From: an uncultured Collinsella sp.
GTDB taxonomy: Bacteria; Actinomycetota; Coriobacteriia; Coriobacteriales; Coriobacteriaceae
Assembly (NCBI GenBank): GCA_905211615.1
Contig: CAJMBB010000133.1
Coordinates: 1-5,468, forward strand
Direction of reading: 5' to 3'
DNA length: 5,468 nt
This document shows positions 1-5,445 of this stretch, in pieces. How positions within the stretch are numbered: position 1 is the stretch's first letter; every line of letters begins with the position of its first letter. The position numbers were made by a program, and so were the translations under genes. The notes under the pieces are model-generated. The model saw only the letters and a program-made list of their open reading frames with translations. It made no database searches and was not told the origin of the DNA.

Positions 1-23
1 AAGGAGCAGGACAAGGCGCCACA

Positions 24-41
24 CATGGTCGAGGACGTTTT
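24..41 (-). repeat. 18-nt motif downstream of asd, copy 1 of 2
   Basis: Read on the minus strand this is AAAACGTCCTCGACCATG. A copy with one difference (C to T at position 14) lies at 5421-5438 on the plus strand. Both copies are in the sense orientation of the gene that ends just before them: this one begins 35 nt past the asd stop, the other 45 nt past the thrB stop. The match is directly visible; its function is unknown. It could be a regulator site, a dispersed repeat unit or part of a 3' UTR element. Confidence 0.5.
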
Positions 42-68
42 GAAAGCTAAGCCCGGCCCCCGCCGGAC
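42..68 (-). terminator. probable intrinsic terminator after asd
   Basis: On the minus strand, starting 8 nt past the asd stop, GTCCGGC and GCCGGGC form a 7-bp stem around a GGGG loop. A moderately T-rich stretch (TTAGCTTTC) follows. One pair is G-U in the minus-strand RNA but would be a C-A mismatch in a plus-strand transcript, which supports termination of asd rather than of a gene entering from the left. The T-tract is interrupted, so efficiency may be modest. Confidence 0.6.
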
Positions 69-76
69 AGGTCACA

Positions 77-1102
77 CTACTCGCAGAGCAGCTTAGCGAT
101 CTGGACGGCGTTGGTTGCCGCGCCCTTACGGATTTGGTCGCCGCAGCACCAGAAGGTGATGCCGCGCGCAGCCTCGGGGTTCGAGATGTCGCGGCGCACG
201 CGACCGACCCAGATCAGGTCCTGGTCGGACGTGTCCATCGGCATGGGGAAGCGGTCGTGTGCATCCTCGGCAGCCATATCGTCAACCAGCTTGACGCCGG
301 GAGCGGCAGCCAGCGCAGCACGGGCCTCGTCAACCGTAATGTCACGCTCGAACTCGAGCGTGATGCTCTCGGAGTGCGAACGCAGCACGGGCACGCGCAC
401 GCAGGTGCAGTTCACGCGCAGCTCGGGCAGATGCATAATCTTGCGGCCCTCGTTTTGTAGCTTCATCTCCTCGGAGGTAAAGCCCTCCTCCTTGACGCCG
501 CCAATCTGTGGAATCAGGTTACTCGCCAGCTGGGCGGCAAACGCGCGCGGCTCGGGAATCTCCTCGCCGCGGCCCAGGGCGGCCAGCTGAGCCTCGAGCT
601 CAGCCATACCGGGGGCACCGGCGCCCGAAGCTGCCTGATACGTCGAAACAATCATGCGCTTTACGCCGGCAAGCTGGTGCAGCGGCCAGGTGGGAACCAG
701 GCCGATAATGGTCGCACAGTTGGGGTTGGCGATAAGGCCGCGATGCCACTTGATATCGTCGGCATTGATTTCGGGCACGACCAGCGGCACCTTGGGATCC
801 ATGCGGAAGGCGTGGCTGTTGTCGACCACGACGGCGCCGCGCTTGACGGCCTCGGGTAGCAGCTCCTTCGCGATATCGTCGCCGGCGGCGCCGAGCACGA
901 TGTCGCAGCCCTCAAAAGCCTCGGGGCAAGTCTCTTCGATCACGATTTGCTCGCCGCGGAACTCAACGGTCTTGCCCGCGGAGCGTGCGCTTGCCAACAG
1001 TTTGAGCTTGCCGACCGGGAACTCCTGCTCGTTGAGGCACTCGAGCATCTGGGTGCCCACGGCTCCCGTCGCGCCCAAAATAGCAACCGTGTACTGTTTC
1101 AT
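77..1102 (-). CDS. asd: aspartate-semialdehyde dehydrogenase
   Basis: Asd makes L-aspartate 4-semialdehyde by NADPH-dependent reductive dephosphorylation of aspartyl phosphate, in the cytoplasm, at the branch point to lysine/diaminopimelate and threonine/methionine. The 341-aa product has the normal family length. Visible landmarks are the N-terminal nucleotide-binding GATGAVG (residues 10-16), SARSAGK (38-44, phosphate-binding Arg region), VVVDNSHAFRMD (91-102), the active-site NPNCATI with nucleophile Cys129, TYQAASGAG (154-162, Gln156), RVPVLRSHSE (236-245) with the likely acid/base His243, and the C-terminal RKGAATNAVQIA (325-336). The start at 1102 is chosen because it gives the family-typical MKQYTVAILGATG N-terminus and has AAAGGGGG just upstream. 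The frame stays open 29 codons further with no comparable site. Oddity: the usual SAGGS-type segment after strand 'DIVL' reads AAGDD (72-76). The gene lies 173 nt downstream of lysC on the same strand. The family call is secure from motifs. Confidence 0.97.
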   Translation of the reverse strand: MKQYTVAILGATGAVGTQMLECLNEQEFPVGKLKLLASARSAGKTVEFRGEQIVIEETCPEAFEGCDIVLGAAGDDIAKELLPEAVKRGAVVVDNSHAFRMDPKVPLVVPEINADDIKWHRGLIANPNCATIIGLVPTWPLHQLAGVKRMIVSTYQAASGAGAPGMAELEAQLAALGRGEEIPEPRAFAAQLASNLIPQIGGVKEEGFTSEEMKLQNEGRKIMHLPELRVNCTCVRVPVLRSHSESITLEFERDITVDEARAALAAAPGVKLVDDMAAEDAHDRFPMPMDTSDQDLIWVGRVRRDISNPEAARGITFWCCGDQIRKGAATNAVQIAKLLCE

Positions 1103-1106
1103 GCTT

Positions 1107-1114
1107 CCCCCTTT
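1107..1114 (-). promoter_or_regulatory. ribosome-binding site of asd
   Basis: The minus strand reads AAAGGGGG four bases before the ATG at 1102. This purine-rich site decides the start against the longer in-frame reading that begins with GTG at 1189. Spacing is short for its G-run, but its AAGG core sits about 7-8 nt from the ATG. Confidence 0.7.
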
Positions 1115-1179
1115 AAAGGTTGTGGCTTTTGCCCGCACGCCGAGCAGGCCGATTATTGTTGCCAGTTTATACAAGAACA

Positions 1180-1200
1180 GGGCGGGCACGAAACCCGCCC
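1180..1200 (-). terminator. GC-rich hairpin between lysC and asd
   Basis: GGGCGGG and CCCGCCC form a perfect 7-bp stem around a 7-nt loop. On the minus strand it is followed by TGTTCTTGTATAAA, which is only weakly T-rich. It may act as a weak lysC terminator or attenuator, or as a 3'-end stabilising structure. The TATAAA directly after it (1165-1170) could be a -10 box for a separate asd promoter, but I find no convincing -35, so I do not list a promoter. Confidence 0.45.
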
Positions 1201-1203
1201 CGT

Positions 1204-1225
1204 CGAAACGAAACCGAAACGAAAC
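1204..1225. repeat. tandem 11-bp direct repeat CGAAACGAAAC
   Basis: Two perfect adjacent copies of CGAAACGAAAC occupy 1204-1214 and 1215-1225, giving four CGAAAC units. A fifth unit lies at 1189-1194 in the loop of the neighbouring hairpin. The repeat sits in the lysC-asd gap, so it is non-coding. Possible roles are an iterated protein-binding site or simple slippage; the sequence alone does not decide. Confidence 0.7.
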
Positions 1226-1233
1226 GCCCCGCC

Positions 1234-1265
1234 GTAGATTTTTGAGACATGACCCAAAAATCTAC
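1234..1265 (-). repeat. 32-nt palindrome just after the lysC stop
   Basis: GTAGATTTTTG (1234-1244) and CAAAAATCTAC (1255-1265) form a perfect 11-bp inverted repeat around a 10-nt centre. In minus-strand RNA two further pairs (G-U and G-C) extend the stem to 13 bp with a 6-nt loop, which a plus-strand RNA could not match. It starts 10 nt past the lysC stop. There is no U-tract after the stem, so it is not a canonical intrinsic terminator. It could be an operator, an mRNA processing or stability hairpin, or a dispersed intergenic palindrome. Confidence 0.75.
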
Positions 1266-1275
1266 CGAGCAGTCG

Positions 1276-2664
1276 CTACTTTTTGAGCGCGGCCAGGGTG
1301 GGATCGGCCGGCGCGGGAGCCTCCAGATCGGAGACCTTCACAATGCCGTTCTCGTCGGAGAAGGCACGGTAAATGGTCCGAATCGCCAGGTCGAAGTCTT
1401 TCTCCTCGACACCAATAATGATGTTGATCTCGTCGCAGCTCTGCGAAATCATACGCACGCTCACGCCGGCCTGGCCAAGCATGCCAAACAGGTGGCCCGA
1501 GATGCCTGCACGACCGCGCAGGTTACGACCGACGGTCGCGATGAGCGCCAAGCCCTCGACAACCTCGATCTCGAGCGGCTCGACCTCCTGCTGGATGTCG
1601 CCCACAAGTGAGTACAGCGAATCATGCACATCCTGCTCCTGCACCACGGCGCCAAAGCGGTCGACACCAGTAGGCATGTGCTCGACGGAAACGTCATAGC
1701 GCTCGAAGACCGAAAGCGCGCGGCGCATAAAGCCAACACGGGGCTTGGTGCGGTCGCGGGCAACGTTGATGGCGACAAAGCCGCGCTTGCCGGTCACGCC
1801 GGTAATGATGGGCTCCGCCTCGCCCTCATCAGCCGTCTCGCTAATGATGGTACCGGGGTCCTGCGGCGCATTGGTGTTCTTGATGACCAGCGGAATACCC
1901 GCCTCGCGCACGGGGAACACGGCCTCCTCGTGCAGGACGCTTGCGCCCATGTACGAAAGCTCGCGCAGCTCCTCGTAGGTAACGCGCGCAATGGGCTGAG
2001 CCTCGGGAACAATACGCGGATCGGCAGAATAGAAGCCCGAGACGTCGGTCCAGTTCTCGTACAGGTCGGCGCCCAGGCACTTGGCCAAGATCGAGCCCGA
2101 GATATCGCCACCGCCTCGATCGAGCAGCTTGATCTGGCCCTCGCGCGTCGCGCCGTAGAAGCCAGGCATAACGAAGCCGCCCTGCTGGCCATACTCCTGC
2201 ACCAGCTCGGAGGTGCGATTCATGCTGAGCGTACCGTCGTGATGGAACGCCACAACCGTCGCGGCGTCCAGGAACGGTAGGCCCAGGTACTCAGCCATCA
2301 GGCGAGCGGTAAAGTACTCGCCACGGCTCACAAGCTCCTCGGTGGAGTAGCCGCCCGAGCGGGCGCGCTCGGCAAAGGCCGCGAACTCCTCACGGATGGG
2401 ATAGGTGAGCTCCAGCTCGTCAGCGATATCAAAATAGCGCTGGCCAATGTCCTCGAGCAGCTCCTCACACGACACGTGGTACTTAACGTGTGCATTGACC
2501 AGATAGAGCAGGTCGGTCACCTTGGTGTCGCCCTTAAAACGGCGACCGCAGGCGGAAACCACCACAAAACGGCGAGCCGGATCGGCATCGACGATGGCCT
2601 TGATCTTCTTGAAGTGTTCGGCGTCGGCGACCGACGAGCCGCCAAACTTGGCAATCTTAATCAT
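1276..2664 (-). CDS. lysC: aspartate kinase (AK III-like, two ACT domains)
   Basis: This is the first committed enzyme of the pathway: ATP-dependent phosphorylation of L-aspartate to 4-phospho-L-aspartate in the cytoplasm. The 462-aa product starts MIKIAKFGGSSVAD, with the aspartokinase signature KFGGSS at 6-11. The amino-acid kinase domain spans about 1-275, including LVSRGEYFTARLMA (111-124), LDRGGGDISGSILA (181-194), WTDVSGFYSADPRIVP (205-220) and KNTNAPQDPGT (262-272). Two C-terminal ACT regulatory segments follow at about 310-365 (VSVEHMPTGVDRFGAVV) and 372-440 (LIATVGRNLRGRAGISG, then VSVRMISQSCDEINIIIGV). There is no homoserine dehydrogenase fusion. Length and architecture resemble monofunctional E. 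coli LysC and B. subtilis YclM enzymes, so feedback inhibition by lysine and/or threonine is likely but inferred. The ATG at 2664 is fixed by the family N-terminus. Its Shine-Dalgarno (GAAAGG on the minus strand, about 13 nt upstream) is rather distant. It is transcribed divergently from thrC. Confidence 0.96.
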   Translation of the reverse strand: MIKIAKFGGSSVADAEHFKKIKAIVDADPARRFVVVSACGRRFKGDTKVTDLLYLVNAHVKYHVSCEELLEDIGQRYFDIADELELTYPIREEFAAFAERARSGGYSTEELVSRGEYFTARLMAEYLGLPFLDAATVVAFHHDGTLSMNRTSELVQEYGQQGGFVMPGFYGATREGQIKLLDRGGGDISGSILAKCLGADLYENWTDVSGFYSADPRIVPEAQPIARVTYEELRELSYMGASVLHEEAVFPVREAGIPLVIKNTNAPQDPGTIISETADEGEAEPIITGVTGKRGFVAINVARDRTKPRVGFMRRALSVFERYDVSVEHMPTGVDRFGAVVQEQDVHDSLYSLVGDIQQEVEPLEIEVVEGLALIATVGRNLRGRAGISGHLFGMLGQAGVSVRMISQSCDEINIIIGVEEKDFDLAIRTIYRAFSDENGIVKVSDLEAPAPADPTLAALKK

Positions 2665-2768
2665 GGGCTGGAGGTTACCTTTCTAAAAGCCTCTGCGAAC
2701 CTGTTTTGCGTGCTCTGATACCATGGGTTTCACCGATTGGGACCAAGGCATCCGAGGAGCAGTGTTAT
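2665..2768. promoter_or_regulatory. divergent lysC/thrC control region
   Basis: These 104 nt are the only non-coding sequence between the divergent lysC and thrC starts, so promoters for both arms are expected here. Two overlapping extended -10-like elements are visible: TGATACCAT on the plus strand (2716-2724) and TGGTATCAG on the minus strand (2715-2723). Neither has a good -35 at 16-18 nt. If used, each leader would be only about 40 nt long, leaving no room for a T-box, a lysine riboswitch or a Thr-rich leader peptide, and none is seen. The region assignment is firm from gene layout; the individual boxes are weak. Confidence 0.45.
2754..2759 (+). promoter_or_regulatory. ribosome-binding site of thrC
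   Basis: GAGGAG ends 9 nt before the ATG at 2769. It selects this start over the TTG at 2706 that opens the same frame 21 codons upstream. Confidence 0.8.
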
Positions 2769-4286
2769 ATGGGAACTTATCATAGTACACGAGGACGCAC
2801 TTTATCGTGCTCAAGTAAGGTGGCAATCCGTACCGGCATCGCTCCCGACGGGGGTTTGTTTGTCTCGGACGAGCTCGGCACCCAGCAGGTCGATATCAGC
2901 TCGCTTGCAGATAAATCGTACTTTGAAATCGCTCAAGATGTGTTGGGAATGTTACTGAATGATTACACGGCCGAAGAAATTTCGGCGTGTGTCGACGAGG
3001 CATACCGCGGCACGTTCGCGAGTGAAGAGGTAACGCCGCTCCTCAAACTCGACGCAGCGCCGGGCACCGACGCCCCTCAGACCTATGTTATGGAGCTCTT
3101 TGGCGGCCCCACAAGCGCCTTCAAGGACGTCGCCCTGCAGATGCTCCCCCGCCTGATGGCCCGCACCTCCGCCAAGGACGGCGGCGCCGAGCGCATCATG
3201 ATCGTCACTGCCACGTCGGGCGACACCGGCAAGGCCGCACTCGCCGGTTTTGCCGACGCTCCGGGCACGGGTATTACCGTCTTTTATCCCGAGGGCAAGG
3301 TCAGCCGCGTGCAGAACCTGCAGATGTCCACACAGGAAGGCGACAACGTCGCCGTCTGCGGCATCCGTGGCAACTTCGACGACGCCCAGAGTGCCGTCAA
3401 GCGCATCTTTGCCGATAAGGAGCTTGCCGAGCGTCTTGAAGCCGCCGGCACGGTGCTTTCGAGCGCCAACTCCATCAACGTCGGGCGCCTGGTGCCGCAG
3501 GTCGTCTACTACTTTGCCGCCTATGCGCAGCTGCTGCGCGCCGGCGCCATCGAGGCCGGCGATGCCGTGGAGTTCTGCGTGCCGACCGGCAACTTTGGCG
3601 ATATCCTGGCCGGCTACTATGCCAAGCGCATGGGTCTGCCCGTCGCCAAGCTCATCGTCGCGAGCGACAAGAACAACGTGCTGGCTGACTTCCTGACCAC
3701 CGGCGTCTACGACCGCAACCGTCCGTTCTTCACGACCATCTCGCCGTCGATGGACATCCTCATCAGCTCCAACCTGGAGCGCATGCTCTACTTCCTGTCC
3801 GATGGCGACTGCGAGCTCGTTGCCGGCCTTATGGAGCAGCTTGCCCAGACGGGTCGCTACGAGGTGCCCGCCGAGCTGCTGACCAAGATCCAGAGCGTGT
3901 TTGGCTGCGGTTGGGCCAGCGAGGACGAGGTCCGCGCCGCCATCAAGAGCTGCTGGGGCGCGAACGGCTACGTGATCGATCCGCACACCGCTTGCGGCTA
4001 TCACGTCTTCGAAAAGGTCGCTCCCGCCGAGGGCGCCAAGGCCCGCGTGCTGCTTTCGACCGCCAGCCCCTACAAGTTCCCACGCGCCTGCTGCGACGCT
4101 CTGGGGCTTAACGTTCCCGAAGACGACTTTGAGGCTATGCGCGTGCTCGAGCAGGCAACCAATACGGTCGCCCCGACCCAGCTCGCCGAACTCGACTCCA
4201 AGCCCGTCCGCTTCGAAGACGTCTGCGACGTCGATGAGATGGCAAGCTACGTAGAGCAGGCTGCAAAAAAGATGGCTACCAACTAA
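2769..4286 (+). CDS. thrC: threonine synthase
   Basis: This PLP enzyme converts O-phospho-L-homoserine to L-threonine and phosphate, the last step of threonine synthesis, in the cytoplasm. The 505-aa product begins MGTYHSTRG, matching the Y-x-S-T-R-G N-terminus of the bacterial enzyme, followed by APDGGLFV (25-32). The PLP-binding lysine is Lys119 in GGPTSAFKDVALQML. Other fold-type II landmarks are TATSGDTGKAAL (147-158), SSANSINVGRLVPQ (231-244) and the phosphate-cradle segment PTGNFGDILAGYYA (272-285). DPHTACGYHVFEK (404-416) and LLSTASPYKFP (428-438) mark the C-terminal part. It is slightly longer than many homologues. The start is set by the GAGGAG site and the conserved N-terminus. It is divergent from lysC, and a strong terminator lies 12 nt past the stop, before thrB. 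The first 60-80 codons look less GC-rich than the rest, as is common near translation starts. Confidence 0.97.
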   Translation: MGTYHSTRGRTLSCSSKVAIRTGIAPDGGLFVSDELGTQQVDISSLADKSYFEIAQDVLGMLLNDYTAEEISACVDEAYRGTFASEEVTPLLKLDAAPGTDAPQTYVMELFGGPTSAFKDVALQMLPRLMARTSAKDGGAERIMIVTATSGDTGKAALAGFADAPGTGITVFYPEGKVSRVQNLQMSTQEGDNVAVCGIRGNFDDAQSAVKRIFADKELAERLEAAGTVLSSANSINVGRLVPQVVYYFAAYAQLLRAGAIEAGDAVEFCVPTGNFGDILAGYYAKRMGLPVAKLIVASDKNNVLADFLTTGVYDRNRPFFTTISPSMDILISSNLERMLYFLSDGDCELVAGLMEQLAQTGRYEVPAELLTKIQSVFGCGWASEDEVRAAIKSCWGANGYVIDPHTACGYHVFEKVAPAEGAKARVLLSTASPYKFPRACCDALGLNVPEDDFEAMRVLEQATNTVAPTQLAELDSKPVRFEDVCDVDEMASYVEQAAKKMATN

Positions 4287-4298
4287 ACCCCATATAAG

Positions 4299-4331
4299 GC
4301 GCCGGCGAAAGCCGGCGCACTTTCTTTTAAT
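4299..4331 (+). terminator. intrinsic terminator after thrC
   Basis: GCGCCGGC (4299-4306) and GCCGGCGC (4311-4318) form a perfect 8-bp stem closed by a GAAA (GNRA) tetraloop. ACTTTCTTTTAATTT follows immediately and is U-rich. The hairpin starts 12 nt after the thrC stop. It should end much of the thrC transcript, so thrB would depend on read-through or on its own promoter. Confidence 0.9.
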
Positions 4332-4363
4332 TTGGCTCCCCAGCGCGGTGAGCAGGCGGCGTA

Positions 4364-4474
4364 GGTCGGTTTCACGCTTGCTCCGTCGCGAGTTCCGCAC
4401 GAGCCGAAGGCCACTAAATGTAGCCTTCGTGCGAGCAGGACTGTCCGAGCAGCGGAGCAAGCGTGAAACCGACC
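4364..4474. repeat. 111-nt long palindrome upstream of thrB
   Basis: A perfect 22-bp inverted repeat joins 4364-4385 (starts GGTCGGTTTCAC) to 4453-4474 (ends GTGAAACCGACC). The 67-nt interior is itself imperfectly self-complementary: CGCACG (4396-4401) with CGTGCG (4428-4433), and AAGGC (4407-4411) with GCCTT (4423-4427), around a small AT-rich tip (TAAAT at 4415-4419). The whole element can fold into one long hairpin in either strand. It lies between the thrC terminator and the thrB Shine-Dalgarno, ending 3 nt before the latter. No open frame inside looks real, and no target-site duplication is evident at its edges. It could be a dispersed palindromic element (MITE- or REP-like) or a structured thrB leader. 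Confidence 0.85.
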
Positions 4475-4477
4475 CCC

Positions 4478-4483
4478 AGGAGG
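4478..4483 (+). promoter_or_regulatory. ribosome-binding site of thrB
   Basis: A consensus AGGAGG stands 10 nt before the ATG at 4494 and only 3 nt after the right arm of the long palindrome. Folding of that palindrome could therefore influence ribosome access. Confidence 0.88.
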
Positions 4484-4493
4484 ACCAACAACA

Positions 4494-5375
4494 ATGATCA
4501 AGATCACCGTCCCCGCCACCAGCGCAAACCTAGGCATCGGCTACGACACCCTCGGCATGGCCGTCAGCCTCTACTCGCACTTCACCTTCGAGCGCGCCGA
4601 TAAGCTCACCATCACCGGATGCCCCGAGGAGTTCCAAAACGAGAACAACCTGGTCTACGTCAGCTTTGTCGATGCGCTGGCCGCATGGGGCGAGCCGGCC
4701 TTCCCCGTCGCTATCGACATCCAGACCGACGTGCCCGTCGCCCGCGGCCTGGGTTCCAGCTCCACCTGCGTCGTCGCCGGCATCATGGCGGCCGCCGCGC
4801 TGACGGGCCACACCGTCGACCGTGCCGAGCTCGTCCGCATCGCCACCGAGGTCGAGGGGCATCCCGATAACGTCGCTCCCGCCATCCTTGGCGGCGCCGT
4901 CTGCTCCTTTACGCCGACTGATTCGCTCCCCCAGTGCCTGCGCTACGAGGTGAGCGATCGCTTGCGTTTTATTACCGTGATTCCGCCCTACGAGGTACAT
5001 ACGAGCGAGGCGCGCAAGGTCGTGCCGCAGGAGATTCCGCTCTCCACCGCCGTGTGGCAGATGGGCCGTATCGCCGGCATGACGCGCGGCCTGGAGACCG
5101 GCGACCTTGACCTGATTGCCGCCGCCAACGACGACCGCATCCAGGAGCCCTATCGCCGCCGCCTCATCCCCGACTACAACGCCGTGCGCGACACCTGCCT
5201 TAACGGAGGCGCCAAGACCATCTGGATCAGTGGCTCCGGCTCGACCCTCATGGCCGTGACTGACGACACCATCGTGGCAAAGTTCCTACAGGTCAAGCTG
5301 CGCGAGCAGTTCCCCAAGTGCGACACGCACATTCTGACGTGCGACACGGAAGGCGCCCAGATCGAATACCTGTAG
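4494..5375 (+). CDS. thrB: homoserine kinase (GHMP family)
   Basis: ThrB uses ATP to phosphorylate L-homoserine to O-phospho-L-homoserine, the substrate of ThrC, in the cytoplasm. The 293-aa product has the usual length and all three GHMP kinase regions. The N-terminal motif is VPATSANLGIGYDTLGMAV (6-24), with the conserved Asp18. The ATP-binding glycine-rich loop is PVARGLGSSSTCVVAG (81-96), followed by EGHPDNVAPAILGG (121-134). The C-terminal glycine motif is WISGSGSTLMA (244-254). Several positions differ from the commonest consensus: Ile15 where Pro is usual, Thr91 where Ala is usual after GLGSSS, and SGSGST in place of SGAGPT. None removes an obvious catalytic residue. The start is fixed by AGGAGG and the conserved N-terminus. 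It lies 207 nt downstream of thrC, beyond a terminator and the long palindrome, so co-transcription is not assured. I see no credible promoter in that gap. Confidence 0.96.
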   Translation: MIKITVPATSANLGIGYDTLGMAVSLYSHFTFERADKLTITGCPEEFQNENNLVYVSFVDALAAWGEPAFPVAIDIQTDVPVARGLGSSSTCVVAGIMAAAALTGHTVDRAELVRIATEVEGHPDNVAPAILGGAVCSFTPTDSLPQCLRYEVSDRLRFITVIPPYEVHTSEARKVVPQEIPLSTAVWQMGRIAGMTRGLETGDLDLIAAANDDRIQEPYRRRLIPDYNAVRDTCLNGGAKTIWISGSGSTLMAVTDDTIVAKFLQVKLREQFPKCDTHILTCDTEGAQIEYL

Positions 5376-5420
5376 CGTCCTGCCTCATTGCTCTCACCGG
5401 TCCCCTTGGGGCTTCCCCTG

Positions 5421-5438
5421 AAAACGTCCTCGATCATG
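5421..5438 (+). repeat. 18-nt motif downstream of thrB, copy 2 of 2
   Basis: AAAACGTCCTCGATCATG matches the minus-strand sequence at 24-41 in 17 of 18 positions. It lies 45 nt past the thrB stop, between alternating C4/G4/C4 runs (5402-5418) and the edge hairpin. Relative to the whole window the two copies form an inverted pair about 5.4 kb apart. Function is unknown. Confidence 0.5.
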
Positions 5439-5445
5439 AATTGCC

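Noticed and set aside
1..96. Plus-strand open frame from the window edge (contains MVEDVLKAK), possible tail of a convergent gene
   Set aside because: It would overlap the asd terminator and the asd 3' end, and there is too little sequence to show any family. The similar MIEDVF reading near 5437 on the minus strand reflects the shared 18-nt DNA motif and has no ribosome-binding site.
1103..1189. 29-residue hydrophobic N-terminal extension of Asd starting at a GTG
   Set aside because: The extension is not part of the Asd family N-terminus, the GTG lies inside a hairpin, and AAAGGGGG directly precedes the internal ATG.
654..1286. Plus-strand open frame of 210 codons across asd and the lysC-asd gap
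   Set aside because: It is antisense to asd, has low-complexity Ser/Pro/Arg-rich content and no family resemblance.
2706..2768. 21-codon upstream extension of thrC from a TTG
   Set aside because: GAGGAG is correctly spaced for the ATG at 2769, which gives the conserved Y-x-S-T-R-G start. The upstream stretch more likely holds the promoter.
2665..2768. Possible T-box, lysine riboswitch or threonine attenuator leader
   Set aside because: The gap is only 104 nt for two divergent genes, with no T-box AGGGTGGNACC core, no riboswitch-like folding and no Thr-rich leader peptide.
4368..4375. GGTTTCAC occurring in both thrC (2726-2733) and thrB upstream regions
   Set aside because: An 8-base match is expected by chance at this scale, and the thrB copy is part of the long palindrome arm.
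2952..4460. 502-codon minus-strand open frame opposite thrC
   Set aside because: It lies almost wholly antisense to a gene with clear threonine synthase motifs, shows no recognisable domain, and is the expected result of GC-rich codon use.
5402..5418. CCCC/GGGG/CCCC runs after thrB as a terminator
   Set aside because: They allow only 4-bp stems with 2-3 nt loops and have no T-tract. The edge hairpin at 5446-5468 is a better candidate.
5174..5437. 87-codon minus-strand open frame over the thrB 3' end
   Set aside because: It is antisense to the conserved C-terminal GHMP region of thrB and lacks a Shine-Dalgarno.
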